Shown: positions 32,504 to 41,742, counted from the stretch's first letter. The stretch: DNA of 64,000 nucleotides from Promicromonospora sukumoe 327MFSha3.1 (GCF_000385135.1 NZ_ARQM01000017.1:62001-126000); one strand, 5' to 3'. The notes: a model not told the origin generated them from the letters alone. Program-made: numbers and translations.

Positions 32504-34789
32504 ATGGAGATCCGGCTCGTAGCCGTCCTCGCCACCGCCGCACTGGTCGCCGGCGCCGTGGCCCCGCCCGCCACCAGCCAGGCCGCGCCACCGCCGTCCG
32601 GCACCACCTACACCAACCCGGTCACCGACCCGTTCTCGGACACCTACGCCGACCCCGCGGTGATCCGCGGCAAGGACGGCTGGTGGTACCTGTACGCCAC
32701 GAGCGACCCGCTGGTGACCGGTGGCCCGTTCGGCAAAATGCACGTGGCGAAGTCCCGCGACCTGGCGAGCTGGGAGTACGTGGGCACCATCTTCGACGAC
32801 GAGAACAAGCCGGCCTGGGCCGCGGACGCCTCCTACTTCTGGGCGCCCGACATCCGGTACGTCGACGGCCAGTACGTCATGTACTACACGGTCACCGACA
32901 CCGCGGCGAACCCCGACCCCTGGGACTACACGATCGGCGTCGCGACGGCGCCCACCCCGACCGGACCGTGGACCGACTCCGGCGGCCCCGTCCTGGACCC
33001 GCGCCCCGCGCCCGGCGGCGGCTACCTCAACACCATCGACCCGGCCCTGTTCGCCGACGACGACGGCTCGCGCTACCTGTACTTCGGCGGCTTCAACGGC
33101 GGCATCTGGGTCACGGAGCTCGACGAGACCGGCACCCGCGCCGTCGGCGAGCCCACCCGCGTGACCGTCGCGGACCGCTACGAGGGCGCCTTCGTGGTCA
33201 AGCGCGACGGCTGGTACTACCTCATGGCGTCGTCGGCCAACTGCTGCTCCGGCCCGGTGACCGGGTACAGCGTGTACACGGGCCGGTCGCGCTCGCCGCT
33301 CGGCCCGTTCACGGACCACGAGGGCGTGGGCATGAACGAGTCCCGCGTGGGCGGCACCCTCGTCGTCGCGCAGAATGGCAACAGGTGGATCGGCGTGGGG
33401 CACCACGCCGTGTTCTCCGACGTGTCCGGGCAGGACTGGATGCTCTACCACGGCATCGACCGCGACAACGCGTGGCTGAACGAGCCCGGCGGCGTCAACC
33501 GCCGGCCCACCCTGCTGGACCGGCTCGACTGGATCGACGGCTGGCCCGTGGTCAACGCGGGGGCGGGCCCGAGCGAGGGCGCGCAGACCGCGCCCGTGGC
33601 CGCGAGCGAGCTGGGTATCGTGAGCGCCGACCCGGCCTCCGGGCACGCGCTGCGCCGGATCACGGGCACCCTCGCCCGGGGCACGGACGACGCCGGCGAC
33701 GCCGGGTCGATCGCGCGCCTCGTGCCGGACCGGCGGCACGCCGCCGTCGTGCAGACGGCGCCCGCGCCGCGGGACGTGCGGGTCGAGACGGACGTGCGGC
33801 TGCCCGACGCCGACAGCTCGTTCACGGTGCGCGTCGGCGGGGCCGGCCCGGCCGCGGTGTCGGTGCGGCTGGACGCCAAGGAGCGTGAGCTCGTCGTCGG
33901 GCAGGGGCGCCACCAGGTGCGGACGGCGCTGCCCGCGAACGCGGACCTGACCGGCTGGCACGTGCTGAGCGTCGAGGCGCGCGACGGCGCGGTCGCCGCG
34001 CGGCTGTCGTCGAGCGGGCTGGGCGACGTCGACGCCGAGGCGCGGTTCGAGCCGCGGACGCCGCTGCCCCGCAAGGCGCCGGTGCGCCTCGTGGCCGACG
34101 GCGGCGAGGCGCAGCTCGACAACCTGACCGTCGTCGCGGCGCACGAGCCCGTGACCGAGCGCGTCGCCGAGCCGGAGGCGGGCGCGGTCACGTTCGCCGA
34201 GGAGTTCGACGGCGACCTGGACGCCGGCTGGCGCTGGCAGCACGAGCCGGCCGCCGTCGACATCGCCGACGGCGCGCTGACCTGGCCGCTGACCGGCCAC
34301 GACCTGGTGGGCACCCGGAACGACGCGCCGGTGCTGCTGCGCGACGCGCCCGAGGGCGACTACGTGCTGGAGGCCACGGTGCGCCTGCCGCTGGGCGAGG
34401 ACACCGTGCGCAACTTCCAGCAGGCGGGCCTCATGGTGCACGCGGGCGACGACGACTTCCTGCGGCTCGGCTCGGTGGCGATCGGCCGGACGCGGCAGGT
34501 CGAGTTCGGCAAGGAGCTCACGGCCGACGGCGCCGTGCGGTTCGGGGGCTTCGTCTCCGGGCCGGTGGCCGACACCATGCGCCTGCGGCTGTTCCACACG
34601 ACGGACCCGGCCACCGGTGAGCACCGGTACCGGTCGGCGACGTCGCGCGACGGGGAGCACTGGCGGTTCGGGGCCACGTGGACGCTCCCGGCCGACACGG
34701 ACCCGACGATCGGCATCTACGCGGGCGGCGGCGCGGCGCCGGCGGTGAGCGCGGTGTTCGAGGAGGTGCTGGTCCGCGAGCTGGGCTAG
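32504..34789 (+). CDS. Secreted GH43 glycoside hydrolase (arabinanase/arabinosidase-like)
   Basis: 761 residues. Sec signal peptide (LVAVLATAALVAGAVAPPAT). The five-bladed propeller GH43 domain occupies about 35-350: catalytic base Asp50 in TYADPAVI, the pKa-tuning Asp in TIDPALFADDDG, and the acid Glu in RYEGAFVVKRDGWYYLMASS. Two beta-sandwich domains follow, the last resembling DUF1349/concanavalin-like modules (FAEEFDGDLDAGWRWQHEPA). The active-site pattern fits arabinan endo-1,5-alpha-L-arabinosidase or related enzymes; exact specificity is inferred. The ATG at 32504 directly precedes the signal peptide. Probably controlled by the divergent LacI regulator. Confidence 0.9.
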   Translation: MEIRLVAVLATAALVAGAVAPPATSQAAPPPSGTTYTNPVTDPFSDTYADPAVIRGKDGWWYLYATSDPLVTGGPFGKMHVAKSRDLASWEYVGTIFDDENKPAWAADASYFWAPDIRYVDGQYVMYYTVTDTAANPDPWDYTIGVATAPTPTGPWTDSGGPVLDPRPAPGGGYLNTIDPALFADDDGSRYLYFGGFNGGIWVTELDETGTRAVGEPTRVTVADRYEGAFVVKRDGWYYLMASSANCCSGPVTGYSVYTGRSRSPLGPFTDHEGVGMNESRVGGTLVVAQNGNRWIGVGHHAVFSDVSGQDWMLYHGIDRDNAWLNEPGGVNRRPTLLDRLDWIDGWPVVNAGAGPSEGAQTAPVAASELGIVSADPASGHALRRITGTLARGTDDAGDAGSIARLVPDRRHAAVVQTAPAPRDVRVETDVRLPDADSSFTVRVGGAGPAAVSVRLDAKERELVVGQGRHQVRTALPANADLTGWHVLSVEARDGAVAARLSSSGLGDVDAEARFEPRTPLPRKAPVRLVADGGEAQLDNLTVVAAHEPVTERVAEPEAGAVTFAEEFDGDLDAGWRWQHEPAAVDIADGALTWPLTGHDLVGTRNDAPVLLRDAPEGDYVLEATVRLPLGEDTVRNFQQAGLMVHAGDDDFLRLGSVAIGRTRQVEFGKELTADGAVRFGGFVSGPVADTMRLRLFHTTDPATGEHRYRSATSRDGEHWRFGATWTLPADTDPTIGIYAGGGAAPAVSAVFEEVLVRELG

Positions 34790-34816
34790 GGCCGGGGGGA
34801 TTCCCCGGGCGCCCCT

Positions 34817-34884
34817 CCCCTTTGAGGCCTAAGTTTCTTCGCTTTGAGTCGCCTCAAAGCGAAGAAACTTAGGCCTCAAAGGGG
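34817..34884. terminator. Bidirectional terminator, perfect 32-bp stem
   Basis: 34817-34848 is the exact reverse complement of 34853-34884 with loop TCGC. It is notably AT-richer than the surroundings, begins CCCCTTTGAGG and ends CCTCAAAGGGG. It lies between convergent GH43 and epimerase genes. Confidence 0.85.
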
Positions 34885-34906
34885 TTCGGCCCCGAGGGAC
34901 CAGCGG

Positions 34907-35812
34907 CTAGCGCGCCACCGGGGTCGAGTAGGCCCCCGCGGCGATGTCCTCGACCAGCGTCGGGCCCGACGGCGTCCAGCCCAGCAGCTCCCGCGTCGCG
35001 GTGCTCGTCGCGGCCCCCTCCATGCCGAAGAACCCGCCGATCCAGCCGAAGTGCGTCGCGACGTCGTCGGGCGCGATCGAGGCGACCGGGAGGCCGAGCG
35101 CCGCACCGATCGCCTCGGCGATCTCGCGGCTCGTGACACCCTCCTCGGCGACGGCGTGCAGCCGCGAACCGGCCGGGGCCTTGGCCAGCCCGAGCGCGAC
35201 GAGACGGGCGGCGTCGGAGCGGTGCACGGCGGCCCAGCGGTTGGTGCCGTCGCCCGGGTAGCCGGAGACGCCGTGCCGGCGGGCGGCGTCGGCGATCACG
35301 GAGATGAAGCCGTGGTCCCCCGCCCCGTGCACCGTCGGCGAGAAGCGCAGGCTCACGACGCGCACGTCGCGGTCGACGTACTCCAGCGCCAGGTTCTCGG
35401 CGCCGCCGCGCGGCGAGTCCGGCCCGTAGGACGACGAGGTGTCCGCCTCGGTGGCGGGCCTGCCCTGCGCGAGTGCGGCGGTACCCGCCGCGAACAGGAG
35501 CGGACGGCCCGAGCCGGCGAGCGCGTCGGCGAACGTCTGCACGGCGGCCCGCTCGGCGGCGTTGGACGCCGCTGGGTTCGCGAAGTCGTGCTTGTTCGCG
35601 AGGTGCAGCACCGCCTCTGCGGCGTCGGCGCCCCGGCGGAGACCGTCGAGGTCGTCCAGGTCGCCGCGCTGCACCCGCACCCCCTTCGCCTCGAGCGCGG
35701 CCGCGGACGCATCGGACCGGGCGAGCGCGGTGACGGCGTGACCGTCCGCGAGCAGCTCGTCGACGGTGGCCGACCCGATCCAGCCGGATGCTCCGGTCAC
35801 GAATACCTGCAT
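34907..35812 (-). CDS. NAD-dependent epimerase/dehydratase-like SDR
   Basis: 301-residue extended SDR. Nucleotide motif VFVTGASGWIGSATVDELL (G-x2-G-x2-G), then VQRGDLDDLDGLRRGADAAE, AVLHLANKHDF, and a degenerate catalytic region SSYGPDSPRGGAE in which the Y-x3-K is not evident, as in NmrA-like or atypical members. The C-terminal part binds the substrate (AVHRSDAARLVALGLAKAPA). The start has GGAGGT upstream. Divergent from a TetR regulator with a long dyad between them, which suggests induction by a compound it acts on. Confidence 0.87.
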   Translation of the reverse strand: MQVFVTGASGWIGSATVDELLADGHAVTALARSDASAAALEAKGVRVQRGDLDDLDGLRRGADAAEAVLHLANKHDFANPAASNAAERAAVQTFADALAGSGRPLLFAAGTAALAQGRPATEADTSSSYGPDSPRGGAENLALEYVDRDVRVVSLRFSPTVHGAGDHGFISVIADAARRHGVSGYPGDGTNRWAAVHRSDAARLVALGLAKAPAGSRLHAVAEEGVTSREIAEAIGAALGLPVASIAPDDVATHFGWIGGFFGMEGAATSTATRELLGWTPSGPTLVEDIAAGAYSTPVAR

Positions 35813-35825
35813 GGTGAACCTCCAG

Positions 35826-35859
35826 TGATGTCAGTGACTGCTGTCAGTCACAGACATCA
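35826..35859. promoter_or_regulatory. TetR-type operator, 34-bp dyad
   Basis: TGATGTC-A-GTGACTG, loop CTGT, CAGTCAC-A-GACATCA: 14 of 15 pairs. Further TGTCA-like half-sites follow at about 35872-35888. It lies 14-47 bp from the epimerase start, in the divergent interval. Confidence 0.65.
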
Positions 35860-35903
35860 CCATACGCGCGACGTCAGCCGCTGTCATCACCTAGACTGGA
35901 CGC

Positions 35904-36488
35904 ATGGTCAGATGGCAGCCAGGGACGAGCGGACGGCTCCAGGCCGCCGCGCTGGAGCTCTTCGCGAGCAACGGCTTCGAGCAGACGACGGCCGCGGAGA
36001 TCGCGCAGTCCGTCGGCCTGACCGAGCGCACCTTCTTCCGGCACTTCAGCGACAAGCGCGAGGTGCTGTTCCACGGGCAGGAGCTCCTGGTCGAGGCGTT
36101 TCTCGCCGGGCTGGTGGAGGCACCCGGCGAGGCCACGCCGATGGAGCTGGTCGCCGCCGCGCTGGAGTCGGGGGCGGAGCTGTTCCCCGACGAGCGACGT
36201 GACCACTCCCGGCTGCGGCAGACCGTCATCGAGCAGAACCCGGCACTGCAGGAGCGGGAGCGGCACAAGATGTCGGTGCTCGCTGCTGCCCTCGGCGACG
36301 CCCTGCGCGGGCGAGGTATCACGGAGCCTGCAGCCACGCTCGCCGCCGAGTCGGCGGCCACAGTGTTCGGCGTCGCCTTCACGCAGTGGATCGCGCCCGG
36401 CGAGCAGCGCTCGATCAGCCAGATCGAGCAGGCAGTGCTCGCCGAGCTCCGCGACCTGACCGCCGCCCGCACCGCCGCGAGGACCTGA
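35904..36488 (+). CDS. TetR-family regulator
   Basis: 194 residues. The TetR_N domain at about 10-57 (LQAAALELFASNGFEQTTAA, EIAQSVGLTERTFFRHFSDK) is followed by a ligand domain with LRQTVIEQNPALQERERHKM, typical of the AcrR-like group with a C-terminal TetR_C domain. TAGACT (35892-35897) lies 6 nt before the ATG, so leaderless. It probably represses the divergent epimerase-like gene through the dyad between them. Confidence 0.9.
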   Translation: MVRWQPGTSGRLQAAALELFASNGFEQTTAAEIAQSVGLTERTFFRHFSDKREVLFHGQELLVEAFLAGLVEAPGEATPMELVAAALESGAELFPDERRDHSRLRQTVIEQNPALQERERHKMSVLAAALGDALRGRGITEPAATLAAESAATVFGVAFTQWIAPGEQRSISQIEQAVLAELRDLTAARTAART

Positions 36489-36493
36489 ACCCG

Positions 36494-37267
36494 TCAGTCC
36501 CAGCGGAACAGCAGCCCGGCGGTGACGCTGCCGACCACGACCGTCACACCCAGGCTGACCAGGTGCGCGGCCTCCACGGGCGCACCCACCCAGGCCGCCG
36601 CGAGCGCCTGGACCGCCGCGCCGAAGGGCAGCCGTTCGCCGAGCGCGGCGAGCGGCTCGGGCAGGCTGCCGGGGCCGCCGAACATGCCGCCCAGAGCGCC
36701 GAGCGCGAAGAAGCCGACGAGCCCGATCGCGACCGCCGAGTTCGGCGTCGGCGCGACGGCCGCGACGATCATCCCGACGGCGTACATCGCCGCCATCGCG
36801 AGGGCGTAGACCCCGAGGGTCGTGGCGAGGTGCGCCGGCGGGCTCGCGCCGAAGCCGAGGAACGCGACCCCGACGGCCAGGGCGAGCCCGAGGACCGTCT
36901 GGAGCACGCTGACCACCACCTGGGCGACGAGCACCATGGCCGGGGAGGCCGGGGTGACCGACAGCCGGCGCAGGATGCCGGAGCGCCGGTAGTACGCCAG
37001 GAAGCTCGGCATGTTGATCACCCCGATGGTGGCGATGACCATCGTGAGCACCAGCGGCAGCACGTACGCCTCCAGAGCGGAGAACCCGGCGACGACCTCC
37101 TGGTCGCCGGCTGCCTGGGCGCTGGTCAGGAGGATCAGGAGCGGCAGACCGAGGGGCACGACGAGGCCCGCGGTGTCGCGCGCGACCATCTTGGCCTCGC
37201 AGACCACGAGGTTGAGCCAGGCCCGTGGGCCCGGCCGGCGGACGACGGCGGTGGCGGTGGTGCTCAT
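36494..37267 (-). CDS. ABC-2 type exporter permease
   Basis: 257-residue membrane subunit with six predicted helices, beginning near VVPLGLPLLILLTSAQAAG. It contains the ABC-2 region YYRRSGILRRLSVTPASPAM and a Gly-rich late segment (ALGALGGMFGGPGSLPEPLA). Translationally coupled (ATGA overlap) to the ATPase encoded upstream. The divergent two-component system suggests stress- or antibiotic-responsive export or resistance. Confidence 0.9.
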   Translation of the reverse strand: MSTTATAVVRRPGPRAWLNLVVCEAKMVARDTAGLVVPLGLPLLILLTSAQAAGDQEVVAGFSALEAYVLPLVLTMVIATIGVINMPSFLAYYRRSGILRRLSVTPASPAMVLVAQVVVSVLQTVLGLALAVGVAFLGFGASPPAHLATTLGVYALAMAAMYAVGMIVAAVAPTPNSAVAIGLVGFFALGALGGMFGGPGSLPEPLAALGERLPFGAAVQALAAAWVGAPVEAAHLVSLGVTVVVGSVTAGLLFRWD

Positions 37268-38028
37268 TCGGCTGCCTCCAGCTGCTTTCCGGTCAGGGCG
37301 ACGAACGCGTCGTCGAGGGTCTCGGCGCCCGCTCGCGCGGTCAGGGCTCCGGGCGTGTCGACAGCGACCAGCCGGCCGGCGTCGAGCAGCGCGACCCGGT
37401 CGCAGAGCCGCTCGACCTCCTCCATGGCGTGGCTGACCAGCACGACGGTGACGCCCTCGTCGCGCAGGCGCTCGACGGTGCCCCACATACGGCGCCGGGC
37501 GCGCGGGTCGAGCCCGGTCGTGAGCTCGTCGAGGATGACGACGCGCGGCCGGCCCACCAGCGCGAGCGCGATGGAGAGCCGCTGCTGCTGCCCGCCGGAC
37601 AGCTTCTCGAACCGCACGCGGCGCTGCTCCTCCAGGCCCACCAGGTCGAGGAGCTCGGCGGCCGGGCGCGGGTCGGGGTAGAAGCTGCGGTACAGGTCCA
37701 GGAGCTCGGCGACGGTCAGCGCGCCGTGCAGGTAGGCCGCCTGGAGCTGCACGCCCAGCACCTGCCGCACCCTGGCCCGGTCCCGCCGCGGGTCGAGCCC
37801 GAGCAGGCGGACGCTCCCCCGGTCCGGGCGGCGCAGCCCGGCGATCATCTCGACCGTCGTGGTCTTGCCCGCGCCGTTGGTGCCCAGGATGCCGAGCACC
37901 TCCCCCGCCCCGACGCGCAGGCTCAGCCCGTCGACGGCGACCTTGTCGCCGTACCGCTTGACGAGGCCCTCGGCCTCGATGGCCGGCGGCCGGCCGCTCC
38001 CGCCGCTCCCGTTCGTGTCGCTGCTCAT
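37264..38028 (-). CDS. ABC exporter ATP-binding protein
   Basis: 254 residues: Walker A LGTNGAGKTTT (about 49-59), Q-loop VLGVQLQAAYLHG, signature KLSGGQQQRLSIA, Walker B VVILDELTTGLD and H-loop VLVSHAMEEVE. In Walker B the usual DEP is DEL, a change seen in other exporters of this group that should keep activity. It drives the permease encoded immediately downstream. Divergent from the sensor kinase, with 113 bp between starts. Confidence 0.92.
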   Translation of the reverse strand: MSSDTNGSGGSGRPPAIEAEGLVKRYGDKVAVDGLSLRVGAGEVLGILGTNGAGKTTTVEMIAGLRRPDRGSVRLLGLDPRRDRARVRQVLGVQLQAAYLHGALTVAELLDLYRSFYPDPRPAAELLDLVGLEEQRRVRFEKLSGGQQQRLSIALALVGRPRVVILDELTTGLDPRARRRMWGTVERLRDEGVTVVLVSHAMEEVERLCDRVALLDAGRLVAVDTPGALTARAGAETLDDAFVALTGKQLEAAE

Positions 38029-38141
38029 GAACGACGACGCTAGGTACCCCGCCCCACCCTGCGCCTGTGCCGCTGGTCAGGGATGTGAACCATGACTTTC
38101 GGCACGGGCAGGCCGCGGACCGCGCCCGTAGGGTGGCTGAC

Positions 38142-39239
38142 ATGCGGCTCGGGACGGAGGAATGGTCAGGACTCGCGATGCTCGTGGTCGCGCTGGCCCT
38201 GGCCGGCCCGGTGCTGTTCGGGCACGCGGACCCGAGCATCCCGCGCGGCTGGTGGATCGCCCTGTTCGTGCTCCTGATGGTCACCCTCCTGGGCTCCCTC
38301 GTGCGCGAGCGCGCCGACCTCCTGCGGCACGCGATGTTCGCCACCGCGGTCGTCTCGTCCTGGGCCGTGGTGCTCACCGCGCCGCAGGTCGGGCTCATGC
38401 CGGTGCTGCTCGTCGTCATCGCGAGCGTCAGCGTCTACGTGGCTCCGCTCCGGGTGGGCTTCGTCGTCGTCGGCCTGAACACGCTGGTGCTGGTGGCGCT
38501 CGCGGGGCAGCGGGACAACGGGCTCGCGGACGCCCTGATCGGCGTCGGCTTCTACCTGCTCATCCAGGTCGCCACGATGCTGAGCTCGATGACGCTCATC
38601 CGGGAACAGCGGCTGCGCCGCGAGCTGAGCCAGGCGCACGTGGACCTGCGGGCGGCGTCGGCCCTGCTGACGGAGTCGGCGCGGACGGCGGAGCGGCTGC
38701 GGATCTCACGCGACCTGCACGACCTGATCGGCCACCAGCTCACGGTGCTCACCCTGGAGCTGGAGGCCGCGCGGCACCGCGACGGCGAGCAGGCGCGCGA
38801 CCACGTCGAGCGGGCCAACCGGGTGGCGCGGGAGCTGCTCGCCGACGTCCGGACGACGGTCGGCGAGCTGCGGACGGCGTCGTCGGACCTGACCGAGGCG
38901 TTCCGGGAGGTGGTGCGCGACCTGCCCGACCTGGACGTCTCCATCGACGTGGGGTCCGGCGTGCAGGTCGACGAGGAGCAGACGGCGGCCCTGGTGCGCG
39001 GCGTGCAGGAGATCGTCACGAACACCCTGCGGCACGCCGAGGCGCGGGTGCTCCGGATCGAGGTGGCCGCCGGCCCGGACGGCGTCGTGCTGACGACGCG
39101 GGACGACGGGCGCGGGTTCCGCGAGCTGGTGCCCGGCAACGGGCTGCGTGGCCTGGCCGAACGGTTCGAGGCCCTCGGCGGCGGCGTCGAGTTCGACGGC
39201 GCGGACGGGTTCCGGGTCACCGCGCGGGTGCCGACATGA
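38142..39239 (+). CDS. NarL-type sensor histidine kinase
   Basis: 365 residues. About five or six membrane helices with very short loops occupy residues 10-150, so the sensor is intramembrane or senses envelope state. The HisKA_3 dimerisation motif SRDLHDLIGHQL has phospho-acceptor His193. The ATPase domain shows the N box QEIVTNTLRHAEA and G boxes TRDDGRGF and GNGLRGLAERFEAL. TAGGGT lies 7 nt before the ATG, so the mRNA is probably leaderless. Overlaps the regulator gene by 4 bp and is divergent from the ABC exporter it probably controls. Confidence 0.92.
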   Translation: MRLGTEEWSGLAMLVVALALAGPVLFGHADPSIPRGWWIALFVLLMVTLLGSLVRERADLLRHAMFATAVVSSWAVVLTAPQVGLMPVLLVVIASVSVYVAPLRVGFVVVGLNTLVLVALAGQRDNGLADALIGVGFYLLIQVATMLSSMTLIREQRLRRELSQAHVDLRAASALLTESARTAERLRISRDLHDLIGHQLTVLTLELEAARHRDGEQARDHVERANRVARELLADVRTTVGELRTASSDLTEAFREVVRDLPDLDVSIDVGSGVQVDEEQTAALVRGVQEIVTNTLRHAEARVLRIEVAAGPDGVVLTTRDDGRGFRELVPGNGLRGLAERFEALGGGVEFDGADGFRVTARVPT

Positions 39240-39883
39240 CGCGGGTGGTGATCGTCGACGACCAGACGCTGGTGCGGCACGGCATCCGCGCGCTGCTGGA
39301 GATCGCCGACGTCGAGGTGGTGGGCGAGGCCGACGACGGCAAGGAGGCGCTGGCGGTGGTCGCCGACGTCGCGCCCGACGTGATCCTGCTGGACCTGCGC
39401 ATGCCCCGGTACGACGGCCTGTGGACCCTGGACCGGCTGCGCGAGCAGGGCAGCGACGTGCCCGTGCTCGTGCTCACCACGTTCGACGACGACACCCTGG
39501 TGCTCGACGCCCTGCGCGCCGGGGCCCGCGGGTACCTGCTCAAGGACGTCACGGTCGAGCAGCTCACCCGCGCCGTGCACGCGCTGGCCGGCGGCGGGAC
39601 GCTCGTGGCGCCGTCGATCACGGACCGCATGCTGCGGGCGCTGCGGTCCGTGCCGGTGGGCGGCGCCGAGGCCGACACGCTCGCGGTCCAGCAGCTCACC
39701 GACCGCGAGCTCGAGGTGCTGCGGCTGATGGCCGAGGGCTACACCAACCGCGAGATCTCCGGCGCGCTGTGCCTGGTCGAGGGCACGGTGAAGAACCACG
39801 TCTCGACGATCCTGCTCAAGCTCGCGGCCCGGGACCGGACCAACGCGGTGCTGCGCGCGCTGCGGCTGGGCGTGCTGGGCTGA
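39236..39883 (+). CDS. NarL/FixJ-family response regulator
   Basis: 215 residues. The receiver domain has the acidic pair DD (8-9), phospho-acceptor Asp53 in ILLDLRMPRYDG, Thr in VLVLTTFDDD and Lys in YLLKDVTVEQL. The C-terminal LuxR helix-turn-helix is at about 150-210 (QLTDRELEVLRLMAEGYTN, SGALCLVEGTVKNHVSTILL). Coupled to the kinase by ATGA overlap. Likely target is the divergent ABC exporter promoter. Confidence 0.95.
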   Translation: MTRVVIVDDQTLVRHGIRALLEIADVEVVGEADDGKEALAVVADVAPDVILLDLRMPRYDGLWTLDRLREQGSDVPVLVLTTFDDDTLVLDALRAGARGYLLKDVTVEQLTRAVHALAGGGTLVAPSITDRMLRALRSVPVGGAEADTLAVQQLTDRELEVLRLMAEGYTNREISGALCLVEGTVKNHVSTILLKLAARDRTNAVLRALRLGVLG

Positions 39884-39915
39884 TGCGACGCCGACCGCGA
39901 GGCCGGCGCCGCATC
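39882..39915. terminator. Bidirectional terminator
   Basis: 39882-39893 (GATGCGACGCCG) pairs with 39904-39915 with one mismatch, 10-nt loop, between the convergent response regulator and permease genes. Confidence 0.65.
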
Positions 39916-39919
39916 GGTC

Positions 39920-40816
39920 CTACCCCTTGAGCCCGCCCGCGAGCAGGTCCGCGCGCCAGAACCGCTGGAGCAGCAGCACCATCGCGATCAGCGGGATGAC
40001 CGAGACGGCCGAGCCCGCGATCACGAGCGGGTAGAGGTCGGAGTCCCCGGCGCCCTTCGAGAGGAACGAGTACAGCCCGAGGGTGATCGGGTACAGCCGC
40101 TGGTCGCTGAGCATGATGAACGGCAGCAGGAAGTTGTTCCAGATGCCGACGAACTGCAGCAGGAACACCGTGACCAGGCCCTGGGCCATCATCGGCAGCA
40201 CGATCGTGGTGAAGATCCGCGCCTCGCCCGCGCCGTCGAGCCGGGCCGCCTCCAGCGTGTCCGTGGGGACTGCCGACTGCGCGAACACCCGGCACAGGAA
40301 GATCCCGAACGGGTTGATGATCGACGGCAGCAGCACCGACCACATCGTCCCGGCCAGCCCGAGCTGCGCGAGCAGCAGGTACTGCGGGATCGCCAGCACG
40401 ATGCCCGGCACCAGGACGCCGGCGAGGATCGCGGCGAACAGCGTGTCGCTCCCCCGGAACCGGAACTTGGCCAGCGCGTAGCCCGCCATCGCGGAGACGA
40501 TCGTCGAGGCGACCGCGCCGACGCCCGCGTACACCAGGCTGTTGGCACCCCACTGCCAGAACACGCCGCCGCCGTAGGTGGCCAGGTCGACGAGGTTGTC
40601 GGCGAGGCCGGAGCCGGGCAGGAACGAGAAGCTGGTGAACAGCTCGCGGGGCGACTTGGAGGCCGCGACCACCACCCAGGCCACGGGCACCAGGCAGTAG
40701 ACGGCGCCCGCGAGCAGCACGATCGTCGCGGCCGGGGCGAACCGCGGCCTGCGCCGGGCCGTGGCGCCGGCCAGGGCGGGCGCCGTCGGACGCCGGGTCG
40801 CGGTGCTGGCGCTCAT
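39920..40816 (-). CDS. Carbohydrate ABC permease, MalG type
   Basis: 298 residues with six membrane helices and the EAA loop (LEAARLDGAGEARIFTTIVLP) that contacts the ATPase. N-terminal cytoplasmic tail rich in Ala/Arg, first helix near TIVLLAGAVYCLVPVAWVVV. Third gene of an operon: binding protein, MalF-type, MalG-type. No ATPase gene is present, so a shared ATPase of the MsiK/MsmX kind is expected. Given the neighbouring GH43, the cargo is probably xylo- or arabino-oligosaccharides. The start overlaps the previous stop by 4 bp. Confidence 0.92.
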   Translation of the reverse strand: MSASTATRRPTAPALAGATARRRPRFAPAATIVLLAGAVYCLVPVAWVVVAASKSPRELFTSFSFLPGSGLADNLVDLATYGGGVFWQWGANSLVYAGVGAVASTIVSAMAGYALAKFRFRGSDTLFAAILAGVLVPGIVLAIPQYLLLAQLGLAGTMWSVLLPSIINPFGIFLCRVFAQSAVPTDTLEAARLDGAGEARIFTTIVLPMMAQGLVTVFLLQFVGIWNNFLLPFIMLSDQRLYPITLGLYSFLSKGAGDSDLYPLVIAGSAVSVIPLIAMVLLLQRFWRADLLAGGLKG

Positions 40817-41742
40817 GAGGCCTCTCCGAACGTGCGGCGCTGGAAGAAGCGCAGGATGACCAGCGAGACGACGAGGGTGCCGACCGCCAGGAGCACGGAC
40901 GCCGCGGCGGCGCCGCCCAGGTTGTCGTTGCCGAACGCCTCCTGGTAGATCGCCATGAGCGGCACCCAGGTCGACGAGATGGTGCTCGTCAGCGGACGCA
41001 GCGTGGCGGGCTCGCTGTAGAGCTGCACGGTGCCGATCACCGAGAACAGCCCGGTCAGCACGAGCGCGGGCGCCACCAGCGGGATCTTGATGCGCCAGGC
41101 GATGGCCCACTCGTTCGCGCCGTCGATCCGCGCCGCCTCGTAGATCTCCTGCGGGATCGCCCGCAGCGAGGTGTAGATGATGATCATGTTGAACCCGACC
41201 CCCGACCACAGCGCGATGTTCGCGAGCGCGAAGTACAGCGTCGGGTAGCCGAAGAAGTCGACGTTGCCGCCGCCGAGCTCCCGCGCGACGTAGCTGACCG
41301 GGCTGGTGCTGGGCAGGTAGAGGAACCCCCACAGCAGGCTCGCGATCACGCCGGGCACGGCGTACGGCAGGAAGATCGCCGTCCGCGAGAAGCTCGTCAG
41401 CCGCGCCCGCGGCGTGTCGAGCAGGAGCGCGAACAGCAGGGCCAGGCCGAGCACGCTGGGCACGGCGATCGCGCCGTAGACCAGCGACCGGCCGAACCCC
41501 GCGAGCAGCTCGGGGTCCGTGAGCGCGGTGACGTAGTTCTCCAGCCCGACGAACCCCTCGGTGCGCCGCCCGAAGGCGCCCGCGCCCTCGATGCGGAGCC
41601 CGCGGAAGCTGAGGTACAGCGCGTACCCGATGGGCACGAGCAGGAAGCACACGAACAGGACGACCGCCGGGGCCGCGAACAGCCAGGGGGTCAGCTCGCG
41701 GCCCCGGCGCCCGCGCCTGCGGGCAGGTGCGACGGCGGTCAT
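40813..41742 (-). CDS. Carbohydrate ABC permease, MalF type
   Basis: 309 residues with six membrane helices (first at FAAPAVVLFVCFLLVPIGYA) and the EAA motif IYEAARIDGANEWAIAWRIK. It pairs with the MalG-type subunit to form the import channel. Both ends overlap neighbouring genes by 4 bp (ATGA), so the three importer genes are translated together. The N terminus carries a basic stretch (APARRRGRRGRELTPW) on the cytoplasmic side, as is usual. Confidence 0.93.
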   Translation of the reverse strand: MTAVAPARRRGRRGRELTPWLFAAPAVVLFVCFLLVPIGYALYLSFRGLRIEGAGAFGRRTEGFVGLENYVTALTDPELLAGFGRSLVYGAIAVPSVLGLALLFALLLDTPRARLTSFSRTAIFLPYAVPGVIASLLWGFLYLPSTSPVSYVARELGGGNVDFFGYPTLYFALANIALWSGVGFNMIIIYTSLRAIPQEIYEAARIDGANEWAIAWRIKIPLVAPALVLTGLFSVIGTVQLYSEPATLRPLTSTISSTWVPLMAIYQEAFGNDNLGGAAAASVLLAVGTLVVSLVILRFFQRRTFGEAS

